Assembly (NCBI RefSeq): GCF_000211815.1
Contig: NZ_GL890939.1
Span: 56,429-120,428, forward strand
From: Moorena producens 3L
GTDB lineage: Bacteria > Cyanobacteriota > Cyanobacteriia > Cyanobacteriales > Coleofasciculaceae
DNA length: 64,000 bases
Direction of reading: 5' to 3'
The translations under genes and the position numbers were made by a program. This document shows, in pieces, positions 43,170 through 52,843 of the stretch; the stretch's first letter is position 1; every line of letters begins with the position of its first letter. The notes below the pieces were generated by a model that searched no databases, was not told where the DNA came from, and saw only the letters and a program-made list of their open reading frames with translations.

Positions 43170-44567
43170 ATGCGATCGCGGACGATTCGAGAAGGCTCCG
43201 TTGGCTTATTAATAGTAGCAGGACTTGCTGTTTTCGGTGGACTTGTTGTATGGATTAGTGGCATTAGCTTAGGTCGAAAGAGCTATAAATTCATTGTCAA
43301 TTTTGGGAACGCTGCTGGGATGCAAGTGGGGGCATCGGTCAGCTATCGCGGTGTCCAAGTTGGGAGAATCACTAAGATTGAACCCGGTACTAATGGGGTC
43401 AATGTCACCGTTGAAATTGATGACCCTGGATTGTTAATCCCCCGCAAAGTCCAGGTTGAAGCTAATCAATCGGGTTTAATTGGTGCTACCAATGTGGATA
43501 TCATGCCCCTAGGACAATTACCTGCAACTGCTCAAAGTCTTACACCCTTCGGAGCACAATGTAATTCTGCCCTAGTTATTTGTGAAGAAGATCAGATTAA
43601 TGGTGATGTGGGTTCCACCTTTGCTGACCTTCTACGGAACGGAAATCGCATTGCTGAACTCTTCGGTGATCCAGCCTTTTTTGACAAAATCAATAGCCTT
43701 GCGGAAAATGCCTCCAATGCAGCTAGAGACGTTTCAGAACTTAGCAAAGAGATGACCCAGTTGTCCCGCATCGTGCGGCAAGAGGTAGCAGGCTTGTCCA
43801 ACGCAACGAATGCTGTGACCAGTGCGGCCAATCAAACATCTAGTCTAATCGGGTTGGCAACCAGTAGCATTTCTAGTACCTCCGAGCAATACAGCCAAAC
43901 GGCAAGGGAACTCAATCAGTTGATCACCTCTGCCAATCAACTATTGGTCAGCAATCGGGGAAATTTGGTCACCACCTTGGATAGCATCTCTCAGGCCAGT
44001 GAAGATCTGCGTATACTGACCAGCAACTTAACCGTTACCGCGAATCGGGTTAACTCAGCGGTTTATCAAACGGATGTATCACAAATGCTGCGGAACTTAG
44101 AAAACCTATCAGCTAATGCTGCCCAAGCATCTGCTAACTTACGTAATGTTTCCAATACTCTCAACAGTCCCACTAATTTACTGGTATTGCAACAAACCCT
44201 CGACTCAGCACGAGTTACCTTTGAAAATGCCCAAAAGATTACCGCTGACCTAGATGATCTGACTGGGGATCCAGCGTTTCGCCGCAATGTCAAGGATTTA
44301 GTTAATGGACTCAGCGGCTTAGTGTCTTCTACCGAGCAGCTGCAACAGCAGGCTCTGATATCTCAACAACTGGAAGCTCTCAATACTGCTATAGATACAG
44401 CTTCGTCTAATGAGCTGGCTAAAACTCCTCCCATCCCTAAGTCCCCCCCTAAGATCGATCTACCTAAGATAGATCCAATAGCTCCCGCTGATCAGAACCT
44501 TAAACCGAATCAAGAAAAACAGATCTTTAAGCTTTTACCCCCAGCCCCTAGGAAATCGGTTAAATGA
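43170..44567 (+). CDS. MlaD/MCE family lipid-transport protein, 465 aa
   Basis: The N-terminus is a single membrane anchor (GSVGLLIVAGLAVFGGLVVW). The MCE domain follows at ~35-115: YKFIVNFGNAAGMQVGASVSYRG through LIGATNVDIMPLG. Residues ~150-400 are a long helical, coiled-coil-like region rich in Ser, Asn and Leu, as in cyanobacterial and plastid TGD2-type proteins. It probably forms a hexameric periplasmic lipid shuttle driven by an MlaE/MlaF ABC unit encoded elsewhere. The C-terminus is Pro-rich. Start ATG 43170; 45 bp after bioD. Confidence 0.9.
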   Translation: MRSRTIREGSVGLLIVAGLAVFGGLVVWISGISLGRKSYKFIVNFGNAAGMQVGASVSYRGVQVGRITKIEPGTNGVNVTVEIDDPGLLIPRKVQVEANQSGLIGATNVDIMPLGQLPATAQSLTPFGAQCNSALVICEEDQINGDVGSTFADLLRNGNRIAELFGDPAFFDKINSLAENASNAARDVSELSKEMTQLSRIVRQEVAGLSNATNAVTSAANQTSSLIGLATSSISSTSEQYSQTARELNQLITSANQLLVSNRGNLVTTLDSISQASEDLRILTSNLTVTANRVNSAVYQTDVSQMLRNLENLSANAAQASANLRNVSNTLNSPTNLLVLQQTLDSARVTFENAQKITADLDDLTGDPAFRRNVKDLVNGLSGLVSSTEQLQQQALISQQLEALNTAIDTASSNELAKTPPIPKSPPKIDLPKIDPIAPADQNLKPNQEKQIFKLLPPAPRKSVK

Positions 44568-44577
44568 AATTAATCTA

Positions 44578-44783
44578 GTAAAGGGAGCAGGGAGCAGGGA
44601 GCAGGGAACAGTGGTAAGAGGCCGTATTCAGTAAATTTTGTTAGTTGAAGAGCCTAATTTTGTTTTTACAGTAAGCTTTCTGAGTTTTTTAACTGGAAAT
44701 TTATCATAAAAGGTACTGAAAAACCAACATGATTTTTTCCCACTCCCTACTCCCTACTCCCTACTCCCTACTCCCTATTCCCG
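44578..44783. repeat. Two 7-bp arrays in opposite orientation
   Basis: GGGAGCA units at 44578-44612 and CTCCCTA units at 44739-44783 are complementary in type and face each other across ~125 bp, so the pair could form a long hairpin. Confidence 0.8.
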
Positions 44784-44800
44784 ACTTCAGCAAAGAAGTC

Positions 44801-45109
44801 TTAAGTCCAGTCATCCTGGCTCCCACAACTGTTGTCTCGTCTATACGCGAGACCGGCTTGATGAATCTGAAGGGTTTTCTCAAAAAGCTGTTGTTCTGTC
44901 AGTTGCCATCGCTGAAGCAATAAATCCAAGTCTCTTTGAATGGCCCTAGCACCGGGAAAGCTGTCATAGCGAATCCGCAGTCGGGCTAATTCCGCCAAGT
45001 TGTATTCATTGGGTTGTTGTTGTAAAAGACGGTTAACTATTTCGCGATCGCGTTTTTCCTGAGGATGTTGCTGGTCTTGATTTCCTACCATCTCAGTCAA
45101 GGCTTCCAT
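44801..45109 (-). CDS. DUF3288 family protein, 102 aa
   Basis: Cyanobacterial DUF3288-type protein: DQQHPQEKRDREIVNRLLQQ, YNLAELARLRIRYDSFPGAR and TEQQLFEKTLQIHQAG. It is a small helical soluble protein of unknown function. The start is uncertain: ATG 45109, GTG 45130, or the internal MVGNQDQQHP, which is closest to the family N-terminus. Confidence 0.8.
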   Translation of the reverse strand: MEALTEMVGNQDQQHPQEKRDREIVNRLLQQQPNEYNLAELARLRIRYDSFPGARAIQRDLDLLLQRWQLTEQQLFEKTLQIHQAGLAYRRDNSCGSQDDWT

Positions 45110-45149
45110 GCTTGCTTGAACATCAATCACTACTTATACCAAAGGGAAC

Positions 45150-45203
45150 AGGTAACAGGTAACAGGGAATCGGGAATCGGGAATCGGGAATCGGGAATCG
45201 GGG
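45150..45203. repeat. 7-bp tandem array (GGGAATC)
   Basis: Two AGGTAAC units followed by about five GGGAATC units. A further run of the same character lies within ~30 bp. Confidence 0.9.
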
Positions 45204-46007
45204 TAAGAGTGTGGGGAGATAGGGGACAGGTAATACTGATATTTTGCACTATTTACAATTACTTAAAAATAGTATATCTAATGCTTAAAGATAATAAGTT
45301 ATAGTTTTTTTAAACATTAGATATACTTGGTTGTTTTTTGAAAAAATAGCACTACGCATTAAGGTGTTTGACATTCCTAAACTCCGAAACTTAGTCATAC
45401 CTGACTTGTGACTTGTGACTTCTGACTTGCGCGTAGCACTATAAACAGATGTTACTCTGACCAACAGTGCCGGGAAATCTAAGACTGAGACTAATCGGCC
45501 AGGCCTATCCATGGAACGCGATCGCATCCCCTTTGCCCACAAAGCTAATCCCTTATCTAGCTCCGACGACAGCACCAATCCCCTCATACCAAGCCGACCC
45601 AGAGAAACCATTTCACTAATGCAATTGGGCTTACTGGGATTGCTCGAAGTTAGTAGTCTATGTTTATTACTCGCCTCACCCACCCTCGCTCAAATTACCC
45701 CAGATAGTACCTTGGGGGATGAAAATTCTCAAGTTACTCCCAATCAGACTATCCGTGGTGCCGCAGCGGATTTAATCGAAGGGGGAGCAATACGAGATAG
45801 TAACTTATTCCACAGTTTGATCGAATTTAATGTTGGTAATGGTCAACGAGTGTATTTTGCTAATCCCGATGGCATTACTAATATATTGACTCGTGTCACC
45901 GGTAGCACCCTCTCTCAAATTCTGGGCACCTTGGGAGTAAACGGTAGCGCTAATTTATTCTTGCTTAATCCCAATGGTATTGCATTTGGATCTAATGCTC
46001 GCTTAGA

Positions 46008-46156
46008 GGTTGTCTGAGAAGTCTCATTTGCTACATCCAAGCCCCCTAAATCCCCCAATTTTGGGGGACTTTTAGAAGCAAATTGACTCTTGTTCCCCCC
46101 AAAGTTGGGGGGCTAGGGGGGCAAAATTCAGTATCAAAAAACTTTTCAGATATCCT
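46008..46156. mobile_element. MITE 1 in the haemagglutinin gene, 149 bp
   Basis: Ends GGTTGTCTGAGAAGT and, on the opposite strand, AGGATATCTGAAAAGT are imperfect inverted repeats. The direct repeat CTTAGA is present on both sides (46002-46007, 46157-46162). Removing the element and one copy restores the reading N-A-R-L-D-V-A-G-S. Inside is the hairpin CCCCCAATTTTGGGGG. The net 155-bp insertion shifts the frame. Confidence 0.85.
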
Positions 46157-46540
46157 CTTAGATGTAGCAGGCTCCTTTGTTGCTAGCACTGCTGATAGTG
46201 CGGTATTTGACAATGGTTTCAATTTTAGCGCTAGTAATCCACAGGCCCCACCATTGTTAACCATCAATATTCCCATCGGTTTGCAATATGGTAGCAATCC
46301 TGGTTCAGTAAACGTGACAGGAGCTACCTTAACGATCGAGACTGGGCAAACCATGGCCTTACTTGGGGGTGAAGTTAACCTCAATGGTGCCACCCTTCAA
46401 GTGCCAGGGGGACGGGTAGAATTAGGAGGATTATCCAGTCGAGGAACCGTTACGCTCAATGGCGCAACATCCGTAAGTTTTCCCGATGGAGTCCAACCAG
46501 CTGATATTTCCTTGACTAACAGTAGCTTAGTAGATTTGAC

Positions 46541-47070
46541 ACTCCCCGCCCTGGAAGGACGGGGATTCTTGTTTCAACGAGGTGACTTGTTATCCCTTGC
46601 CGGAGCCAGGAAAAATAGAGGTCTCCTCTCCCCAAGCGTAGTTGGTCTTTGACCTAGGTTTCGGTGTGCCGGAGACGAAACCTTAGAAGAGTGGAGCCTT
46701 AATAAAAAAGTTTTAACCAAAGGTGCGCTTTCCGTCGGCGAATTAAATTCGCCACGGGTCGCACCTCTTTTATGCATAGCCGACTAACCATAAAGGCGAC
46801 CCTCTGAATACGGTAACTTCTAACCCCACCGTACCTTTTTTTTATATAGATAGATACTTTTTTTGATCTAATTTTTTCCTAGACGTTCAAGTCGTTAGAC
46901 CCAATGGAGCAATATGTACGCTCTACATATTTTTTACGTTGCCTACTTATGATTAGATAGTATCTCTCTACTTTTAAAGTTTATTGTTTATGCTTTCATT
47001 ATAGCACATCTCTTACAAACTTTCATTGAAAGCCGTCGAACGAAGGACGGGGCTTTAAACCCAAAATTTT
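46541..47070. mobile_element. Relic of an IS200/IS605-group element in the haemagglutinin gene
   Basis: The left part has the hairpin CCCCGCCCTGGAAGGACGGGG (46544-46564) followed by ATTCTT, and the right part has GAAAGCCGTCGAACGAAGGACGGGGCTTT near 47028-47056, the hairpin ends usual for this group. About 500 bp between them have no transposase frame. The interior carries the 46-bp hairpin repeat at 46721-46766. No target duplication is expected. The haemagglutinin reading resumes at VTNVNGGNIAIN. Boundaries are approximate. Confidence 0.65.
46721..46766. repeat. 46-bp hairpin repeat
   Basis: AGGTGCGCTT at one end pairs with GGGTCGCACCT at the other, and GGCGAATTAAATTCGCC is a palindrome in the middle. 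A copy with 43 of 46 identical positions lies at 21497-21542 and a partial one at 38321-38358. Confidence 0.8.
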
Positions 47071-49280
47071 CGGTAACTAATGTCAATGGCGGAAATATTG
47101 CCATCAATGGTGCTAACTTCGACATGTCAGCCAGTGAGTTACAAGCTGGATTGACCTCAGGAGAATCGATACCAGATGCAGTAGCTGGCAATATAACTAT
47201 TAACGCCAAAGGCAATACCAATCTCAGTGACAGGAGTTTGATTGCTAATGATGTAGAAACTGGAGCGATTGGCAATGGCGGTTTCATAGAGCTAACCACT
47301 AGCGCCCTTACCATCACTGGTGGCTCAAGAATTCAAACCATTACCAATAGCAATGGGGCATCAGGAGATATTGAGATTAATGCCAATGGTGCCATTGAGA
47401 TCTCCGGTTTTACTGAAGATGGTTTATTTAGCGGGATTCTAACTCGTTCCGCTGTTGACACTAGTGGCCCGGGAGGCAACATTACCATTAATAATTCCCA
47501 AGGGTCACTGAATCTAGCGAATCGGGGATTTATCGGTACAGTTACCAATAGTAGTAGTAATGGCGGTGCGATCGCACTCCATCTCAATAACTTAGTCCTT
47601 GACACTGGTGGACAGATTATCACCGCTACCACCAACCTAGGTAATGCTGGGGATATCACGATTAAGGCTAGCGAAAGTGTCACTATCTCTGGGGAAAGTC
47701 GGGATTTTCTCCCTAATCCTTTGTTGGAATTAGAAACCTTTGACCTAAATGCTCTGGAGTTTATTACTGAACCCAATCCCAACGTGGCGGAATCTGGACC
47801 TGGAGGAATTCCCTATGTTTCCATTGAACGGACTCCAGAACAGATTATTAATGGCACCACCGTATTGGGTGCAGCAGAAAATCAAATCGATTACTTCTCC
47901 TTCAGCATCACCACTCTTCACAGTCGAGCTATTTTCGACATCGACAATGGCTTTACAGGGGGAGACGGCAACGTAGATACCAAGATTTTCCTGTTTAATC
48001 AAGGCACAGGAGAATTATTAGAGGTCAATGAGGATTCTTTGACCGCTGATGGTGCCGGTGGAAGTTTACAAGTCTTTGGCAGTTTCACCACAGACTCCTT
48101 AATTGATACCACTATTACTGAGCCAGGGGTTTACTTAATCGGAGTCGGTGCCTTCCCCTCTGATGTTAGTAATAATGAATTGATCGAGGGCGCAACACCA
48201 GAAGTGGGGGACACTTACACCCTGCAAGTGTCTCTAGAAAACCTTGGCACAGAGGGAGTCTCGTTACCGGAAGACCGTTTCAATCCAGCTAACTTTAATC
48301 CTAATGTGGAAGCCAGGAGCGGCTTATTTTCAGAATCGATCGGCACAGGGGATGGTGGCAGCTTAACGATTAATACTGACAAATTGATACTGAACAATGG
48401 TGGTAGAATCTCCACCGATACCTTTGATGCTGGTGCTGGTGGCAATATTACCTTCAATGTCGGCTCATTGCTGGAAGTGAATGGATCAAGCTTAATCTCA
48501 AGCATTGTCCGGGGTAAGGGAAATGGGGGCAACCTCGTGATTGATACCAAAAAATTCCAGCTGAACGGGGGTATTGTAATTACCGAGACCTTGAGCTCCG
48601 GTAATGCTGGTCAGATTACCATGACTGCAAACGAATCTATGATGCTTTCAAGTACCGTTGAAGAGCGTGGGCGCATCGATAGCAACGCCACACTTGAAGC
48701 AACTGGCCAGCTTGGGAGGGTGGTTGTTGACACTCCAGTTTTGCAGTTGCGTGATGGCGCTCAAATTCGCTCCATTAATCGGGGTAATGGGGATGGGGAC
48801 AGTGTAATAGTTAGAGCTAACTTAGTCGAAGCCATTGGTAGCTCACCTGATCGTCTTCTATTTGCCAGCGGCTTTTATACATCTACACAGGGCTCCGGGG
48901 ATGGGGGCAATTTAACCATTGAAACTCAGCATTTGCTTGTCAGTGATCAAGCAAGATTTTCCTCTTCTACCCGTGGAGCTGGGGATGCTGGCACTATTAC
49001 CATTCGGGCCAAGGCTGGTAATCTCGACATTACCGCTGAGTCGATTGTATTAGATCAATTAGGGAGCCTTTCTGCTGAAGTCAGTGCTGGGGAGCAGGGC
49101 AATATTATCCTGGATTCCCAGCTAATCCTAATGCGCGATCGCAGTAATATCAGTACCAATGCCGAAAATGCTGCCACTGGCGGTAATATTACTATTGATA
49201 CTGACTTGCTAGTTGCCCTAGAAAATAGCGATATCACGGCCAATGCTGAAGATAGCTTTGGCGGACGAGTGATTATCAAT

Positions 49281-49349
49281 AGACATCTCCAGAAACTCGG
49301 TTTTGACCCAGGCAGTGCAAGGGTTTGAGGTTAATTTTTGGAGATGTCT
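49281..49349. mobile_element. MITE 2 in the haemagglutinin gene, 69 bp
   Basis: Perfect terminal inverted repeat AGACATCTCC / GGAGATGTCT, with further partial matching inward. The flanks duplicate AAT (49278-49280, 49350-49352); reading the duplication as TA is an alternative. With three duplicated bases the insertion adds 72 bp and keeps frame, but it introduces stops. Excision restores GGRVIINALGIFGTEF. Confidence 0.82.
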
Positions 49350-49847
49350 AATGCCTTAGGCATTTTTGGCACTGAATTTCGAGAACAAAAAACCCCAGAT
49401 AGTGATATTACCGCTTCTTCCCAACTGGGAGCTTCCTTTAGCGGTACTGTGGAAATTAATGCACCTGACCCCGACCCTAGCGCTGCATTATTCCAGCTAC
49501 CGGAAAATTTTGTTAATCCCAAACTGCTAGTTGCCACTGGTTGCGGTACCGATCTCGGCAATCAATTTACCCAATTTGGGCGGGGTGGCTTACCCACAGA
49601 CCCCACTAAACCTCTTGTGGGTGAAACCCTGTGGATGGATTTACGGCCATTACCTCGCCACAGAACTCGCCGCCGGAAAAATCCTGATCATGCTGCTAAG
49701 CCCAATGCAGTTAACTCACGTCGGTCTAGAATTATTGAAGCTAATCGATGGATTCTTAATAAGGACGGAGTGGTAGAGTTAGTGCCTGATTCACCTCAGT
49801 CGAGTCCGTTCATTTCCTGGTTTGAACCTTATTATTGCGTAAGGTAA

Positions 49848-50250
49848 CAGAAATGGGGCAATAACTCTACTTTTCTCTAGTTTTAGGGTTCCTTAATCAT
49901 TCACCCTAATAATTATCATCTCATTGCTATTTCTAGACCAATACAATAAGTGTTACAAATAGTTAACCAGTATAATATCTGTCAGTAGTTTTTCTATAAT
50001 TAAATTATAGAACCCTATCACATTGAGTAGCATCTGACTACAGCACTGACTAAACCACTGACTACAATAAATTATTCACTCAACGTCTTCAAGGTCAGGG
50101 ATTATAGCTTCCAGCGAACCTCAGTATCTTACCCATCTTCCCTATCTTTACCAGACAAGGGCAACCCTTAATTTATTTTCTGGAAGTACTTAAATTCCAT
50201 GTCTTCGAGCCCCCATTTGAATAATTTGAAGAGACGAGGAAAAACTAATC
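49848..50250. other. Upstream region of the universal stress gene
   Basis: No coding frame or repeat was recognised. Promoter of the downstream gene expected; the sequence GAAGAGACGAGGAAAAACTA just before the ATG supplies a ribosome binding site (GAGG). Confidence 0.45.
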
Positions 50251-50790
50251 ATGGCTTACAAAAAGATTCTGGTAGCAATGGACCGCTCATCCCAAGCAGA
50301 AGCAGTGTTTGAACAGGCTTTAGACCTAGCCGAAAAGGAACAGAGTACTCTGATGCTAGTACACTGCCTTAACTGGGAACCTCAGGAAATGATGACTCCT
50401 TACGTAGGTCTTGGCACCATAGCCGATGTAGACGTGTATGGTAGTATCCGAAAGGTTCAGCAAGAAAATCTCCAAAAACACCTTGAGGAAAACAAAGGGT
50501 GGCTAAGGAGTTATGCTCAACAGGCAAATGCTGATGGTATCGCTGCCGAAGTATCTTGTCAATTGGCAGATCCGGGTCTAGGAATTTGTGATCTAGCCCA
50601 AAAGTGGGGTGCGGATTTAATTGTTCTAGGTCGTCGAGGGCTTGGGGGTTTAAAAGAAATGGTGCTGGGTAGTGTGAGTAACTATGTTGTTCACCATGCT
50701 CCTTGCTCAGTGTTGGTAGTTCAAGGGGTAGCAACCCCAAGCATTGAGTTAAGCACTACAGCCACTCCAGTAACTAGAGATACAAAGTAG
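50251..50790 (+). CDS. Universal stress protein (UspA family), 179 aa
   Basis: Alpha/beta nucleotide-binding protein: YKKILVAMDRSSQAEAVFEQ at the start and the ATP-binding signature GRRGLGGLKEMVLGSVSNYV near the C-terminus (GxxGxxxxxxxxxGS pattern), followed by HAPCSVLVVQ. The signature predicts the ATP-binding subgroup. The C-terminal 20 residues are extra and Thr-rich. It is monocistronic and cytoplasmic. Confidence 0.93.
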   Translation: MAYKKILVAMDRSSQAEAVFEQALDLAEKEQSTLMLVHCLNWEPQEMMTPYVGLGTIADVDVYGSIRKVQQENLQKHLEENKGWLRSYAQQANADGIAAEVSCQLADPGLGICDLAQKWGADLIVLGRRGLGGLKEMVLGSVSNYVVHHAPCSVLVVQGVATPSIELSTTATPVTRDTK

Positions 50791-50913
50791 ACATAGACAC
50801 CCTTGACATTCTAAGGCTTTAGGGATTATGCATTTTTTACATAGATGGCTCAAATAGACTGATTAATCACTAATCATTCTTACTATCACCAGTGGTCTAG
50901 TCTCTTTTTGAGA

Positions 50914-51004
50914 ACAGGACTTAGGCAATAACTCTACTAGTAGGGTGCGTTAATAACGCACCCTACTAGTTATAGGTTTTGGAGTCCAGTTTTGTGTAAG
51001 TTGT
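50914..51004. mobile_element. ACAGGACTTA-ended MITE-like element with 35-bp palindrome
   Basis: Left end ACAGGACTTAGGCAATAACT is matched in inverted orientation by CAGTTTTGTGTAAGTTGT at the right. Inside, 50936-50970 is a palindrome with 17-bp arms (ACTAGTAGGGTGCGTTA and TAACGCACCCTACTAGT) around one base. Confidence 0.7.
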
Positions 51005-51325
51005 GGGAGTTATTTTGCCGGGAATTTCGCAACAACTGTGGCTTGTTGATGTTAGTTTGCTTGTATAGCAATCCGTGTAGGAATTGTGAGAATTTTGATC
51101 CGAAGTTCCCTGTTCCCTTTTCTATATTCATACTTAGGCATTTTTGTCAAGGCTAAGGTCATAATTAGATCTACAGAAGGCCACTTGCCATCAGAAGAAG
51201 TATCTATGATGCGGGGATATATTTGGCATTTTGGCAGTTATTTTACTTCGGCTGGGAATATTATATAAGTTTACCGTTTAATTTAGGGTTTTTAGTGTTT
51301 AACTAAGGCAGAGAGGTCGGTGGGA

Positions 51326-51860
51326 ATCGAACTGAAAGTGGTTAGCATGGAAATTTCGTCAGGGGGAGTAACATCATCATTGTTAACGCCCACTTTATTA
51401 AAACCGTCCTTGACTTATATCAGGTCATGGTCGGAACTTCGACCCAGCTAAAATTTGCCATCACCTTCTGTGAAGCATCTGGCTCATACTTGATCCGAGC
51501 TACAGGAAATGATCCGACCCTTAAATCTAATCCAACTCATAATCCTCAAGGGATTGAGCAAAGTTCACCCTGTGCGATTGAGCTTTGCTCACGCTGTGGG
51601 AGCGCATCTGGACATAGCTTCCTGATTGTACTCAAAGAAGCATACCCAATCAACTTATTGAATCCTATCCAGCAGTGCCCAGAAGTCTGCCCTATCCATT
51701 CTTCCACCCCCCCAATCCGGTAAAGGAAATTGTAGCTGAAACCGAACAAGGGCGTAGCATCAAAGGGGTTATGGATGGGTTTTGACCACAAGGAGTAAAA
51801 GGTGCTGAGCAGGTCAAGACACCCAAGGATTTCCTGAGCCAGATCGGCAACAAGCTCTAG
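51326..51860 (+). pseudogene. Decayed adenosine-specific kinase-like gene
   Basis: Three consecutive frames together give a protein of the adenosine-specific kinase family: IELKVVSMEISSG, then after a +1/-1 shift near 51362 NIIIVNAHFIKTVLDLYQVM and LKFAITFCEASGSYLIRATG, SGHSFLIVLKEAYPINLLN, then after a second shift near 51716 NPVKEIVAETEQGRSIKGVM. A TGA follows MDGF, where the family continues SPKGV; the rest (PQGVKGAEQVKTPKDFL) is still readable to TAG 51858. So there are two frameshifts and one stop; no functional product is expected. The central segment 51540-51600 has lost similarity. Confidence 0.75.
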
Positions 51861-52320
51861 TACCAAGTCCAATTAATTACTGTCAAATTAATTACTGCCA
51901 AAATAGTCCCTGTATTGTTGAGAATCGATATAGCGGTTTTTAGCCTCATGAGGTACACATATTTTTTTACCTTTTCCCTCTTCTGACTTTACTGCTCCCT
52001 ACTCCCTGCTCCCTGCTCCCTGCTCCCTAAAACCCCAAAAATTGTACCTTACTAGCTTAAAAAGCGCTATAATATGGGTAATAAGGGAATGGGTGACGGA
52101 TGATTCTCAACTAGATTAGAAACGATAACGACCCCTTACATTACCCGTAATTAGTACACCTGACCATAAATTTGTGACCAGTTCTTTTGAAGATGAGGGT
52201 GTAAAGGGGTGAGGGGGTGATTTGTAGCGATCAGTTATTTCCTTGCCCGTTGCAGCAGAGAAGGGAAATATTAGTATAGATAAATATATGACTATTTTAC
52301 CCAGCTTTTCTAGCCTATAG
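51861..52320. other. Gene-free stretch with a 7-bp array
   Basis: Contains CTCCCTGCTCCCTGCTCCCT (part of the array at 51991-52030) and otherwise no coding frame that looks real. A minus-strand frame at 52116-52355 is low complexity and is not accepted as a gene. Confidence 0.5.
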
Positions 52321-52384
52321 CAACTGCCAGAAAAATTATGTAAACTAAAATACAACTGCCAGAGAATTTATGTAAACTAAAATA
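52321..52384. repeat. 32-bp direct repeat, two copies
   Basis: CAACTGCCAGA followed by TTATGTAAACTAAAATA is tandemly repeated (52321-52352, 52353-52384) with two or three differences, about 460 bp upstream of ppsA. Confidence 0.85.
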
Positions 52385-52843
52385 CAAAATTATGGGGAGC
52401 TAACCCAAATCATGAAAATTAACAAAAACTCATCCCCTTTTTTATATCTATAAAAAAAATCAATCATTTCTGGCTTATACTTAATCATTTCTGATTTATG
52501 TTTAAAAAACCTCTGTGTTGTATATAAAATAAAGTTAAGAAAGATGACCTCCTAAGAGGAAAATTGTCTAAACTAGTAGTATCAGCCCCGATAGAGTAGA
52601 TAGCTCAATGAAGGGGAGCAATCAATGGCTAGGCTAGAGTTAAGACAATGGCATATTCGTGAACGTTATCATTAGGTAACGTTGAGAGTAGGTGAAGTTG
52701 TCTGCCTAAGAGGCTAAGCCTTGAGGTAATGCTAGTTCAGAAACTGCCACAACTTCAGGTGCTTCATCGGACTTTTCACAATCCCATTGAGGCAGAAAAC
52801 CATTACTACTCCCCTTGGAAGTCAACCTCAGGAGAAGGATCAT

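Larger units (their letters stand above)
45511..49847 (+). pseudogene. Filamentous-haemagglutinin-type (two-partner secretion) protein, broken by three insertions
   Basis: Four frame blocks belong to one protein. The first (45511-46016) has a signal region ending TLAQITPD and the TPS domain with NLFHSLIEFNVGNGQRVYFA, FLLNPNGIAFGSNARLEV. The second (about 46157-46540) continues DVAGSFVAST through SLTNSSLVDLT. The third (about 47070-49280) has beta-helix repeats of GGNITIN type and a PPC-like domain (SIERTPEQIINGTT, YFSFSITTLHSRAIFDI). The fourth (about 49353-49847) has GIFGTEFREQKTPDSDITAS, the usual C-terminal region. Interruptions are at 46008-46156, about 46541-47070 and 49281-49349. Rejoined, it would be roughly 1,190 aa. 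As it stands the product cannot be made whole. Confidence 0.88.

Noticed and set aside
52116..52355. 79-aa minus-strand frame upstream of ppsA
   Set aside because: Its start lies in the 32-bp repeat and no family or ribosome binding site supports it.
52560..52843. Riboswitch in the ppsA leader
   Set aside because: The leader is long and has short hairpins, but no known aptamer pattern was recognised.
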